49,510 bases of DNA from Clostridium uliginosum (GCF_900112485.1 NZ_FOMG01000031.1:1-49510); one strand, 5' to 3'. Shown: positions 17,451-26,082, counted from the stretch's first letter. Program-made: numbers and translations. Notes: generated by a model not told the origin, from the sequence alone.

Positions 17451-18851
17451 ATGAGAGAAAAAGATGGAGATAATTTAATACCTGCGGTTGATGAAAAAAT
17501 ACCTTTCTCAAAGGTATGGATATTTTCACTTCAACATGTTATGTCAATGTGTGCAGGTGCAGTAGCGGTTCCACTTATGATTGGAGAAGCAGCAGGTCTA
17601 GATAATTTGGAAATAGTTTTTCTTATAAGTGCAGGATTATTTATGGCTGGAATAGGTACTTTAATTCAAGGATGTGGTGTGAAAAATATTGCAGGAGCTA
17701 AAATACCGGTTATAGAAGGTACAAGCTTTGCAGCAGTATCTGGAATTCTTGCAATTATTTCAGGAGCTCATGGTGATAAGCATTTGGCGATGACAACTGT
17801 TTTTGGATCAGTAATTATAGCAGGATTATTTTGCTTTATTATATCACCTGTGTTTGGAAAATTAATAAAATTTTTTCCAAAGGTAGTTACAGGAACAGTT
17901 GTGTTAGTAATAGGAGTTTCTATAATGCCGGTGGGTATAAAGTGGATAACTGGAGGAATAGCAAAACCAGCAAGTGCACAAGAAGTAGGATTATCACTAG
18001 CAGTTTTAGTAATAACATTACTATTATTTAAGTATATAAAGGGTATTTGGAATAGTGCAGCAATACTTTTTTCTATAGTAATAGGAACTTTATTATCTAT
18101 GGTTTTAGGTATGGCTGATTTTAGTAAAGTTAAAGAGGCCGGATGGTTTAGTTTAAATGTACCATTAGAATTTGGAATGCCTACATTTGATGCTTCAGCC
18201 ATAATTTCCATGGTTTTAATAATGCTTGTTTTAATGACTGAATCAGTTGGAAATATGATAGCAATACATGAAACAACAGATAAAGAAGTTACTGAAGAAA
18301 ATATAAGAAAAGGTTTAGCAGGAGATGGTATTTCAACATTTTTAGCAGGCATATTTAATACATTTCCAATTACTCCATTTGCTCAAAACACAGGTCTTGT
18401 AGGACTCACAGGAATAAAATCAAGATTTGTTGGTGTTTACGCAGGAATATTGCTTTTAATATTGAGCTTTACACCAAAATTTGCAGCAATAATGGGAGCT
18501 ATACCTAAACAAGTACTTGGCGGAGTTGGATTTGTAATGTTTGGAATGGTTCTAGTTGGAGGAATAAAAACATTATCAAAAGTTAATTTTGAAGGAACTA
18601 AAAATTCAGTAATAGTTGCTGTAAGTGTAGGACTTTCAATGATACCATTAGCTAATTTAACATTCTATGAAAATTTCCCAACATGGGTACAAACAATTTT
18701 CCATAGTGGAATAACTACAGGAAGTATATCAGCAGTTTTATTAAATATATTTTTTAATGTATTAGGAAAGGAGAATGCAGAGGAAAAAGTATTAATCAAT
18801 GAAATTGAAGAAATATATATAAGTAACGAGCCATTAGAAATAAATAATTAA
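17451..18851 (+). CDS. NCS2-family purine permease 2
   Basis: This 466-residue polytopic NCS2 transporter has FSLQHVMSMCAGAVAVP near the N terminus. The substrate-binding stretch includes TESVGNMIAIHE and later FPITPFAQNTGLVGLTGI. This pattern resembles the xanthine/urate branch, and it differs from permease 1 (NSVQAIGDFS and MPTATFSQN), so the two may divide substrates. Initiation at ATG 17451 follows GAAGGGA by 10 bases; an in-frame TTG at 17442 overlaps that site. Driven by the sigma-54 promoter at 17238 and flanked on both sides by remnants of a lost xdh-type gene. Confidence 0.9.
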   Translation: MREKDGDNLIPAVDEKIPFSKVWIFSLQHVMSMCAGAVAVPLMIGEAAGLDNLEIVFLISAGLFMAGIGTLIQGCGVKNIAGAKIPVIEGTSFAAVSGILAIISGAHGDKHLAMTTVFGSVIIAGLFCFIISPVFGKLIKFFPKVVTGTVVLVIGVSIMPVGIKWITGGIAKPASAQEVGLSLAVLVITLLLFKYIKGIWNSAAILFSIVIGTLLSMVLGMADFSKVKEAGWFSLNVPLEFGMPTFDASAIISMVLIMLVLMTESVGNMIAIHETTDKEVTEENIRKGLAGDGISTFLAGIFNTFPITPFAQNTGLVGLTGIKSRFVGVYAGILLLILSFTPKFAAIMGAIPKQVLGGVGFVMFGMVLVGGIKTLSKVNFEGTKNSVIVAVSVGLSMIPLANLTFYENFPTWVQTIFHSGITTGSISAVLLNIFFNVLGKENAEEKVLINEIEEIYISNEPLEINN

Positions 18852-18860
18852 ATATTAAAT

Positions 18861-18938
18861 GCAACTGAATGTAACTTAAATCAATTAGCAGAAATGGTTG
18901 GTATAGATCCTTTTGAAATAAGAACGTTAAATAGTCGT
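18861..18938 (+). pseudogene. Remnant of a xanthine-dehydrogenase molybdenum domain
   Basis: In frame from 18861 this reads ECNLNQLAEMVGIDPFEIR after two leading residues, against ECNINKLAEMVGIDPFEMR in the intact fused xanthine dehydrogenase (about 13494). Only some 25 codons survive, ten bases after the permease 2 stop. It is evidence of a deleted third molybdenum-hydroxylase gene, or of a duplication that later decayed. Confidence 0.85.
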
Positions 18939-19019
18939 CTTGACAATTTTGTTATAAATTATAACTATAATAAAGGAATATAAATGATATAAAGATAAAA
19001 ATTAAATGAGGTGATATTA

Positions 19020-20411
19020 ATGTCTTTATTAATAAAAAATGGAACAATAATAACTGTTAGTGATATTTATAAAGGAGATATTTATATAGAAGATGGTATT
19101 ATAAATGAAATTGGTATTAATATTATAAAAAAAGCAGATGAAATAATTGATGCTAAAGGTAAATACGTTATTCCAGGTGGAGTAGATGTTCATACTCATT
19201 TAAATTTAGATGTAGGTATTGCTGTTGCAAATGATGATTTTTATACAGGGACAGTAGCAGCAGCATGTGGAGGAACAACAACTATTGTAGACCATATGGG
19301 ATTTGGCCCTAAAGGGTGTAATTTGAAACATCAAATTGATGTTTATCATGGGTATGCAAAAGGGAATGCAGTAATAGATTATAGTTTTCATGGTGTTATT
19401 CAACATGTAAATGATAACATAATTAATGAGATGGAAAAAATAGTTAAGGAAGAAGGAATACCTAGCTTTAAGCTTTATTTAACATATGATTATATGATTG
19501 ATGATGAGGGGGTACTTAAAGTCTTAAAGAGACTAAAAGAGTTACAAGGAGTTGCAACTATTCATTGTGAAAACCATGGAAGTATAAAACTTTTAAGAGA
19601 AAAGTATGTTAGTAATGGACTTAAGAGTGTTAAGTATCATCCTTTAAGCAGACCAGTTGAAAGTGAAGCAGAAGCAATTAATAGAATGATAAATATGGCA
19701 TCAATAGTAGAAGATGCACCACTTTATATAGTTCATTTATCATCAGGATTAGGATTAGATTATATAAAAATGGCAAGAGAAAGAGGAGAAAAAGTATATG
19801 CAGAAACATGTCCTCAATATCTAATATTAGATGAAAGTAAATATAATCTTCCAAACAATGAAGCATTAAAATATACAATTAGTCCTCCATTAAGATCTAA
19901 AAGCGATATAGAAAAGTTATGGAAAGGGATTAATGAGGGATATATACAAACAATAGCAACAGATCATTGCCCATTTTCTCTTAGCAATGATAAACAAATG
20001 GGAAAAGATGATTTTACTAAGTGTCCTAATGGTGCTCCAGGAATAGAAGAAAGAATTTCACTTATATTTTCAGAAGGGGTTATGAAAGGTAGAATTAATT
20101 TAAATAAATTTGTAGAGTTATGTTGTACAAATCCAGCTAAAATGTTTGGACTGTATCCTAAAAAAGGAACTATACAGGTAGGTTCAGATGGAGATATAGC
20201 AATAATTGATCCAGAAAAGGAAGTTACATTAACAAACTCTAACTTACATTCTAATGTAGATTATTCTGCATATGAAGGGATAAAGGTAAAAGGCTATCCA
20301 GTAATAACTATTTCACGTGGTCAAATAATAGTTAAAGATAATAAATTTATAGGCAAAAAAGGATATGGCGAGTTTATTAAAAGATCAAAGGTAGATTTAA
20401 ATAATATCTAA
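19020..20411 (+). CDS. hyuA: D-hydantoinase/dihydropyrimidinase-type cyclic amidohydrolase, copy 2
   Basis: This is a 463-residue paralogue of the enzyme at 15287, same length with no gaps and about 85% identity by eye. All zinc-site segments are kept (HTHLNLD, PSFKLYLTYDY, HLSSG, TDHCPFS). One change close to the active site is HCENHGS here versus HCENDGS in copy 1. The DNA around the start codon is also similar (GAGGTG-ATG-TCTTTATTAAT). It probably shares a transcript with permease 2. Copy 2 may be a dose increase or have shifted substrate preference. Confidence 0.92.
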   Translation: MSLLIKNGTIITVSDIYKGDIYIEDGIINEIGINIIKKADEIIDAKGKYVIPGGVDVHTHLNLDVGIAVANDDFYTGTVAAACGGTTTIVDHMGFGPKGCNLKHQIDVYHGYAKGNAVIDYSFHGVIQHVNDNIINEMEKIVKEEGIPSFKLYLTYDYMIDDEGVLKVLKRLKELQGVATIHCENHGSIKLLREKYVSNGLKSVKYHPLSRPVESEAEAINRMINMASIVEDAPLYIVHLSSGLGLDYIKMARERGEKVYAETCPQYLILDESKYNLPNNEALKYTISPPLRSKSDIEKLWKGINEGYIQTIATDHCPFSLSNDKQMGKDDFTKCPNGAPGIEERISLIFSEGVMKGRINLNKFVELCCTNPAKMFGLYPKKGTIQVGSDGDIAIIDPEKEVTLTNSNLHSNVDYSAYEGIKVKGYPVITISRGQIIVKDNKFIGKKGYGEFIKRSKVDLNNI

Positions 20412-20418
20412 AATTAAG

Positions 20419-20634
20419 TGGTGAATTCACCGAAATAAGGGATAATTGTTTATTTCGGTTGCTGAGGATTTTCATGTGGGTTTCTAACATTAGAAGTTGC
20501 CTCATTTACGCTTGTTCCCGAAACAAGTTCGTGACAAGCACAAAATGAAACAATTTATAATGAAGAAACGCCTACATGAAAATCCTTTGATGCAACACTA
20601 CATAAACAATTATCACTTATTTCTTTGTTCACTG
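20419..20634. repeat. Long imperfect palindrome (about 215 bp), family-2 element A
   Basis: Nested arms pair from the outside in: GAAATAAGGGATAATTGTTT with AAACAATTATCACTTATTTC, then AGGATTTTCATGTGGGTTTC with GAAACGCCTACATGAAAATC, then a CTTGT/ACAAG apex. The same architecture occurs at 31465 and 49140. It occupies most of the gap between convergent hyuA copy 2 and guaD. Confidence 0.75.
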
Positions 20635-20710
20635 CATAACTTTAAGATAGTGGAAAATATATCTATACATACATAAAACTTAGATTATGGGTATCTATAG
20701 ATAAAATTTA

Positions 20711-20752
20711 AGGATATATATTAATGGTATTAAATGCATTAATATATATCCT
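20711..20752. terminator. Hairpin terminator between convergent genes
   Basis: AGGATATATATTAATG pairs with its exact inverse CATTAATATATATCCT around a 10-base loop, with T-rich DNA on both sides. It probably ends guaD transcription on the minus strand and read-through from hyuA. Confidence 0.6.
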
Positions 20753-20775
20753 CATTTAATTTATTGGCTTTATTT

Positions 20776-20799
20776 TAATATCAACACGGTTTTAAAACA
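20776..20799. repeat. Solo terminus of the GTGTTGATA element
   Basis: AATATCAACACGGTTTTAAA is the right-hand terminus seen at 2004-2097 and 14895-15198. A second solo copy lies at 21650-21671. The two sit in the same orientation on either side of guaD. Confidence 0.5.
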
Positions 20800-20831
20800 A
20801 AGCTAATTTATTTAAGAGATTTTAACTAAGT

Positions 20832-21305
20832 TTAATATCTTGTTTTATCTTGACTATTTGTCCACATTTTAAATGCAGTCATGCAATTTGATTTATCTAT
20901 TTGTTCTAAATCTAAGATTTTTTTATCAGTACAGCCACCATTTAAGAAATTTAATATATGCTCATCTCTAAATCCTATATCTGCAGCATCTTTGACGGTA
21001 CAACCATAATAAACTTTTGATATGTTAGCCCATATTATTGCTGACATACACATTGGACACGGTTCAGATGTTGTGTATAATTCACATCCATTTAAATCAA
21101 ATGTAGATAGTTTGCTACAAGCTTGTCTTATTGCATTCATTTCACCATGAGCTGTAGGATCATTAGTACCAACAACTGTATTATTAGCAAGAGCTATGAT
21201 TTGACCATCTTTTACAATAGCAGCACCAAAGGGGCCACCTTGAGAATTTAGCATACCTTCTTTGCATTTTTCAACACATAAATCCATTATCTCTTTTTTT
21301 TGCAT
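20832..21305 (-). CDS. guaD: Guanine-deaminase-like nucleobase deaminase
   Basis: A 157-residue cytidine-deaminase-fold protein. The zinc site is TAHGEMNAIR (H53, proton-shuttle E55) and SEPCPMC (C83, C86). The segment IIWANISKVYYGC and the C-terminal region resemble Bacillus-type guanine deaminase, which turns guanine into xanthine; tRNA adenosine deaminase is the main alternative but fits the tail less well. I chose the ATG at 21305 because GGGAGATG precedes it; an in-frame ATG 11 codons earlier lacks a site. It is transcribed away from xdhABC and appears to share the same enhancer region, with a minus-strand sigma-54 promoter at 21538-21553. It feeds guanine into the xanthine pathway. Confidence 0.85.
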   Translation of the reverse strand: MQKKEIMDLCVEKCKEGMLNSQGGPFGAAIVKDGQIIALANNTVVGTNDPTAHGEMNAIRQACSKLSTFDLNGCELYTTSEPCPMCMSAIIWANISKVYYGCTVKDAADIGFRDEHILNFLNGGCTDKKILDLEQIDKSNCMTAFKMWTNSQDKTRY

Positions 21306-21537
21306 TTTAACATCTCCCATAATATGATTGAGCTCCACAGAAACTCGTCAGAGCTTGTGATTGCTCTTTTTTTATTAATTTAAATTTTTATTTGTTATTT
21401 CACTTTTTGCATAAAACATTTGACAAGCGTATAAAAATTTGCGGTTATTCTACTAAGAATACATTTTCTGGAAACAATATCTTATATTTAAAATTATATG
21501 CTCTTATAAGAAAAAGACTTCTAAAATAATATTAACA

Positions 21538-21553
21538 GCAATTATTATGCCAT
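21538..21553 (-). promoter_or_regulatory. Sigma-54 promoter of guaD (minus strand)
   Basis: On the minus strand this reads ATGGCATAATAATTGC, with GG and GC exactly 10 bases apart. The transcript would begin near 21526 with a leader of about 220 bases. The palindromes at 21737-21834 lie about 185 bp or more upstream in this orientation. Confidence 0.7.
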
Positions 21554-21649
21554 GAGTGCATGTTTGGTTAGGACTTTTTAACTGGTTTTGCACTATTGAG
21601 TAGTAGGTAAATTTCTTTGTTATAAGTGAAAACTATATATTTATTTAAC

Positions 21650-21671
21650 AATATCAACACGGCTTTAAAAC
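21650..21671. repeat. Second solo terminus of the GTGTTGATA element
   Basis: AATATCAACACGGCTTTAAA matches the terminus at 20776 with one change. It lies in the guaD-xdhA divergent region (21306-22126), which otherwise holds only regulatory sites. Confidence 0.5.
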
Positions 21672-21736
21672 AGATCCTAAAATTTAAGAATAAATACAAG
21701 GCTTATATTTATTGCTTTGAAAAAATTATAAAAGTA

Positions 21737-21834
21737 TTATCAAGATGATAAAAATTTATCATTTTGATAATTCCAATAAATAGGTTATAGCAAATAATAT
21801 GTGATCTAATTATTTTAAATTACCAAAATGATAA
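21737..21834. promoter_or_regulatory. Shared enhancer cluster for guaD and xdhABC
   Basis: There are three copies of the palindrome: TTATCAAGATGATAA (21737-21751), TTATCATTTTGATAA (21756-21770) and TTACCAAAATGATAA (21820-21834). The first two are 19 bp apart. The cluster lies between oppositely oriented sigma-54 promoters and is within enhancer range of both. Confidence 0.72.
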
Positions 21835-21926
21835 AAATATATCAATAAAAATATATTTAAATCAACTAATAAACAATAAATAATAGAAAATAGTATAAGA
21901 TCAAGCAGAAACATATAAATTTAATT

Positions 21927-21942
21927 TTGGCATGAAATATGC
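21927..21942 (+). promoter_or_regulatory. Sigma-54 promoter of the xdhABC operon
   Basis: TTGGCATGAAATATGC has GG-N10-GC spacing and is identical to the permease 2 promoter. The predicted start near 21954 leaves a leader of about 170 bases before xdhA. Confidence 0.8.
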
Positions 21943-22126
21943 TGTATATATTATTAAAATGGAATATTACAAAAAAGAGTAGATGATATATAAGCATTTA
22001 ATGAATAAGTATAATCTATTTATATATATAGTAAAATATAACAATAAAATACAATCTTGTAAATTTAAATTTATTAAAAGATATTAAATTTATTTTATTC
22101 TATGTAGATTTTTATGGAGGTGTAAT

Positions 22127-24418
22127 ATGACAAACAATATAGTAGGAAATAGCGTAATTAGATTTGATGCTGTGGCTAAAGTTACTGGTAAAGCAAAGTA
22201 TGTGGATGATTTTTTTATAAGCGATATGCTTATAGGCAAAGTTTTAAGAAGTCCTTATGCCCATGCTATAGTTAAAAATATAGATACTAGTAAGGCAAAA
22301 GCATTAGATGGGGTAGAAGCAGTTATTACGCATAAAGATCTACCTAAAATTAAATTTGCTACTGCGGGTCACCCCTGGTCATTAGATCCAAGTCATAGAG
22401 ATATAGAGGATAGATTAATTCTTACTAATAAAGCTCGTTTTGTTGGAGATGCAATTGCGGCTGTTGTAGCAGTAGATGAAGTAGTAGCAGCAAAAGCTTT
22501 GGAACTTATTGATGTTGATTATGAAGTTCTTGAACCTATATTAAAGAGTGAAGATGCTTTAAAAAAAGATGCACCAATAATTCATGAGGAACGACCTAAT
22601 AATATTTTAAGCTCTTTTGGATCAGAAATTGGAAATGTAGAAGAAGACTTAAAAAAGGCAGATAGAGTATTTGAAGGAAAATTTGAAACCAGTATGGTTC
22701 AACATTGTCATATGGAAAATCATAGTACTTATGTTTACGTAGACAGTGAGGAGCGTATTGTAATAGTTTCTTCAACTCAAATTCCTCATATTGTAAGAAG
22801 AGTTGTTGGACAGGCACTAGGAATTCCTTGGGGAAAAATAAAAGTTATTAAGCCATATGTTGGTGGTGGTTTTGGAAATAAGCAGGATGTAGTTATCGAG
22901 CCTTTAACTGTAGCTATGTCTCTTGCTGTCAATGGGAAACCAGTAAGATATACATTGGATAGAGAAGAATGCTTTATTGACACAAGAACAAGACATGCAA
23001 TGAAAATTAAGTTTAAAACAGCAGTGTCAAAGGATGGGAAATTATTAGGAATGGATATAGAAAATCTTGTAAATAATGGAGCATATGCTTCACATGGACA
23101 TTCTGTTGCTATGAGTGCTGGAGGAAAATTTAGAGGAGTATATGATTTTAATTCAATAAAATATAGTCCTGTAACTGTATATACAAACTTACCAGCAGCA
23201 GGTGCAATGAGAGGCTATGGAGCACCTCAAATGTGTTTTGCATTAGAAAGTCATATAGATGATATTTCTAGAGAACTTAATATGGATCCTATAGAATTTA
23301 GAATTAAGAACTTTATAACTGAAGGTTATGTTGAACCTCTTAGTAAAAATGTAGTTCGTGCATTTGGATTGCTAGAATGTATTGAAAAGGGAAAAGAATT
23401 AATTAAATGGGATGAGAAAAAGAAATTATACAAAAATAAAAGTGGAGATAAAAGAAGAGGCGTAGGCATGGCTTGCTTTAGTTATTTCACTGGAACTTAT
23501 CCTGTGGCACTAGAACCAGCTGGAGCAAGAATAGTAATGAATCAAGATGGATCAGTACAATTACAAATTGGAGCAACTGAAATAGGGCAAGGTAGTGATA
23601 CGGTTTTTGGACAAATGGTAGCTGAGGTTCTTGGATTAAAAATAGATATGGTACATGTAATATCAATTCAAGATACAGATATAACCCCTTTTGATACTGG
23701 CTCTTATGCATCAAGACAAACATTTGTAAGTGGTGCTGCAGTTAAGAAATGTGCATTAGAAATTAAAGATAAGGTATTAGCATTTGCAAGTAGTAAATGT
23801 GGATTAGAGGCTAATGAATTAGATATTATAAATTGTAAAATTGTAGAAAAGAGATTAGGCAAAGTGATATGTCCGCTTGAGGAAATTGCTATGGAATCAT
23901 ATTATGACAGAATTAAATGTTGTCCTATAACTAGTGATACATCAGTTAATGTTAGGGTTAATGCAATAGCTTATGGTGCTACGTATGCAGCAGTAGAAGT
24001 TGATATCAAAACTGGTAAAATAGAAGTTTTAGAAATATATAATATACATGATTCTGGAATTGTTATGAATCCTATGCTAGCAGAAGGACAAGTACATGGT
24101 GGAGTAAGTATGGGGCTTGGATATGCTTTATCAGAACAAATGTTATTTGATGAGAAAACTGGTAAGCCATTAAATAATAATCTTTTAGATTATAAATTAC
24201 AAACAATAATGGATACTCCTACTATTGGATCAGCTTTTGTGGAGAAATATGAACCAGCAGGTGGATTTGGACAAAAATCTATTGGAGAAAACACAACTGT
24301 TTCACCAGCACCAGCAATTCGTAATGCTGTTTTGGATGCTACAGGTGTGGCATTTAATAAAATACCTATGAATCCACAATCTGTTTTTGAAAAATTTAAG
24401 GAAGTTGGATTAGTGTAA
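22127..24418 (+). CDS. xdhA: Molybdenum hydroxylase large subunit (xanthine dehydrogenase family)
   Basis: This 763-residue molybdopterin-binding subunit has the N-terminal hammerhead GKAKYVDDFF and the Mo-cofactor motifs VGGGFGNKQD and AMRGYGAPQ. IGATEIGQGSDTV and the catalytic glutamate in QKSIGEN follow. It is not fused to Fe-S or FAD domains; those are encoded by the next two genes, which gives a classical three-subunit enzyme. It is clearly diverged from the fused 853-residue xanthine dehydrogenase and so may hydroxylate another purine (for example hypoxanthine or a dioxopurine). Ribosome site TATGGAGGTG. Confidence 0.9.
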   Translation: MTNNIVGNSVIRFDAVAKVTGKAKYVDDFFISDMLIGKVLRSPYAHAIVKNIDTSKAKALDGVEAVITHKDLPKIKFATAGHPWSLDPSHRDIEDRLILTNKARFVGDAIAAVVAVDEVVAAKALELIDVDYEVLEPILKSEDALKKDAPIIHEERPNNILSSFGSEIGNVEEDLKKADRVFEGKFETSMVQHCHMENHSTYVYVDSEERIVIVSSTQIPHIVRRVVGQALGIPWGKIKVIKPYVGGGFGNKQDVVIEPLTVAMSLAVNGKPVRYTLDREECFIDTRTRHAMKIKFKTAVSKDGKLLGMDIENLVNNGAYASHGHSVAMSAGGKFRGVYDFNSIKYSPVTVYTNLPAAGAMRGYGAPQMCFALESHIDDISRELNMDPIEFRIKNFITEGYVEPLSKNVVRAFGLLECIEKGKELIKWDEKKKLYKNKSGDKRRGVGMACFSYFTGTYPVALEPAGARIVMNQDGSVQLQIGATEIGQGSDTVFGQMVAEVLGLKIDMVHVISIQDTDITPFDTGSYASRQTFVSGAAVKKCALEIKDKVLAFASSKCGLEANELDIINCKIVEKRLGKVICPLEEIAMESYYDRIKCCPITSDTSVNVRVNAIAYGATYAAVEVDIKTGKIEVLEIYNIHDSGIVMNPMLAEGQVHGGVSMGLGYALSEQMLFDEKTGKPLNNNLLDYKLQTIMDTPTIGSAFVEKYEPAGGFGQKSIGENTTVSPAPAIRNAVLDATGVAFNKIPMNPQSVFEKFKEVGLV

Positions 24419-24435
24419 TTTAAGGAGGGGTTAAA

Positions 24436-25293
24436 ATGTTTGATATTAAGGATATATTAGAACCTGAAACTCTAGAAAAAGCATTGGAATTATTGGCGCA
24501 AAATGCAGAACTTAAAATAATAGCAGGCGGTACAGATGTTTTAATAAAATTACATCATAGACGTATAAAGGAAGTAGAATTATTAAGTCTTAGGAAAATA
24601 AAAGGACTCGATAAAATTAGCATGTTGGAAGATGGATCAATAGAAATAGGAGCAATGGCATCTTTTGCACAAATATTTAGAGATAGTATTGTAGAAAAAC
24701 ACATTAAAGTATTGGCAGAAGGAGCAGTTTCTATGGGTGGACCACAAGTTAGAAATATGGCTACTATAGGAGGAAACGTTTGTAATGGAGCTGTTTCAGC
24801 AGATAGTGCACCTTCTTTATTCTGTCTTAATGCTAAAGTAAGATTGAAAAATAAATATGGTGAAAGAATTATACCAATACAAGATTTTTATAAAGGGCCA
24901 GGAAAGGTAGATATAAAAAGTGATGAAATATTAATTAGCTTAATAATAGAAAAGGAAAGTTATGAGAATACAATAGGTCATTATATAAAATTTAGTAATA
25001 GAAAAGCTATGGATATAGCAATGGTTAGTGTATGTGTTGTATCTTCAATTGAAAATGGAAAGTTTAATGATTTAAGGATTGCATTAGGAGTAGCAGCGCC
25101 AACTCCAATAAGATGTAGTGAAGCTGAGAATTATGCTAAAGGACTTGAAATAACCGAAGAGAATATTGATAAAATTGCTGAATTTGCAGTGAAATCATCA
25201 AAATCAAGGAATTCATGGCGTGCATCTAAGGATTTTAGAGAGCATCTAATTAAAGAGTTAACTAAAAGAGGAATAAAAGAAACTATAAAGTGA
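24436..25293 (+). CDS. xdhB: Molybdenum hydroxylase FAD-binding subunit
   Basis: This 285-residue FAD-domain subunit has the FAD loop AGGTDVLIKLHHR near residues 35-47. The second FAD motif is VRNMATIGGNVCNGAVSADS, and the CO-dehydrogenase-flavoprotein C-terminal domain is present. It transfers electrons from the Fe-S subunit to NAD(P)+ or another acceptor. It starts 18 bases after xdhA behind AAGGAGGGG. Confidence 0.93.
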   Translation: MFDIKDILEPETLEKALELLAQNAELKIIAGGTDVLIKLHHRRIKEVELLSLRKIKGLDKISMLEDGSIEIGAMASFAQIFRDSIVEKHIKVLAEGAVSMGGPQVRNMATIGGNVCNGAVSADSAPSLFCLNAKVRLKNKYGERIIPIQDFYKGPGKVDIKSDEILISLIIEKESYENTIGHYIKFSNRKAMDIAMVSVCVVSSIENGKFNDLRIALGVAAPTPIRCSEAENYAKGLEITEENIDKIAEFAVKSSKSRNSWRASKDFREHLIKELTKRGIKETIK

Positions 25294-25300
25294 AACTTTT

Positions 25301-25415
25301 CAGGTGGAGTTTTATACTCCAGCTGAATTTAGTTGAACTTATCCAGGAGCGTGCAGCAGTTATCGCCCACTCGAAGAAGAGGGAGTGTTACGGATGCTAG
25401 CTATCGGATAAAAAG
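25301..25415 (+). ncRNA. Unidentified GC-rich structured element inside the xdhABC operon
   Basis: This stretch is much richer in G and C than its surroundings. Hairpin 1 (25301-25325) pairs CAGGTGGAGT with ACTCCAGCTG with one mismatch around TTTAT. A second, closed domain is bounded by TTATCC (25339-25344) and GGATAA (25406-25411) and contains CACTC-GAAGAAGAGG-GAGTG. It separates xdhB and xdhC by 140 bases, where xdhA and xdhB are 18 apart. I do not recognise the family. A regulatory RNA or a small mobile palindromic insertion are the two leading options. Confidence 0.45.
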
Positions 25416-25433
25416 AAAGGGTGGAGAAGCAGA

Positions 25434-25907
25434 ATGAGTAATGAAAAAATGAAAAAAATATCAATTATAGTAAATGATAAACCTTATACTTTAGAAGTTG
25501 ATATAAGAGAATCGTTGCTTGATGTTTTAAGAAATAAATTACATTGTACAGGAGTAAAGTGTGGATGTCATGTTGGTGAATGTGGAGCTTGTACTGTACT
25601 GATTGATGGAATACCTACTGATTCGTGTATATACATGGCAGTTTGGGCAGATGGTAAAACTATTTTAACTATTGAAGGTGTTAAGAAAGATGGTAAGTTA
25701 TCGAAAGTTCAACAAGCATTTATTGATGAAGGTGCTGTTCAATGTGGTTTTTGCACACCAGGGTTGGTATTAACATCTACAGCTCTTGTTAATAGTGGTA
25801 AGAAATATACGGATGAGGAAATAAAAAGAGAGATTTCAGGTCATTTATGCCGTTGTACGGGATATCAAAAAATATTTAATGCAACTAAGAAGTCTTTAGA
25901 ACAATAA
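25434..25907 (+). CDS. xdhC: Molybdenum hydroxylase [2Fe-2S] subunit
   Basis: A 157-residue subunit with both clusters of the family. The plant-ferredoxin-type motif is KCGCHVGECGACTVLIDG, and the second set is VQCGFCTPG and GHLCRCTGYQ. It carries electrons from molybdenum to the FAD subunit encoded just upstream. GGTGGAG precedes the start. No clear terminator follows, so transcription might run into the transporter genes, but the 270-base gap argues for a separate promoter. (This name is for the Fe-S subunit; the maturation protein also called XdhC is at 35659.). Confidence 0.94.
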   Translation: MSNEKMKKISIIVNDKPYTLEVDIRESLLDVLRNKLHCTGVKCGCHVGECGACTVLIDGIPTDSCIYMAVWADGKTILTIEGVKKDGKLSKVQQAFIDEGAVQCGFCTPGLVLTSTALVNSGKKYTDEEIKREISGHLCRCTGYQKIFNATKKSLEQ

Positions 25908-26082
25908 TGAATTTAGATAAAGTTTTAAATTTAGATAATGGTTAGGTAAGTTCCATAATTGGAGCTTTGTATTGCACAAATTATTAGTAAGGCACCTTTA
26001 ATGAAAAATACTTTTGTGCACAGATGATTTTGGGAATAGTAGCTGTTATATTCAGTTGTTGTTAACTAAATTAAATACAACT

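Noticed and set aside
17768..18352. A 194-codon open frame on the minus strand inside permease 2
   Set aside because: It is antisense to a well-conserved transporter, has no ribosome site and reads as a low-complexity complement of hydrophobic codons.
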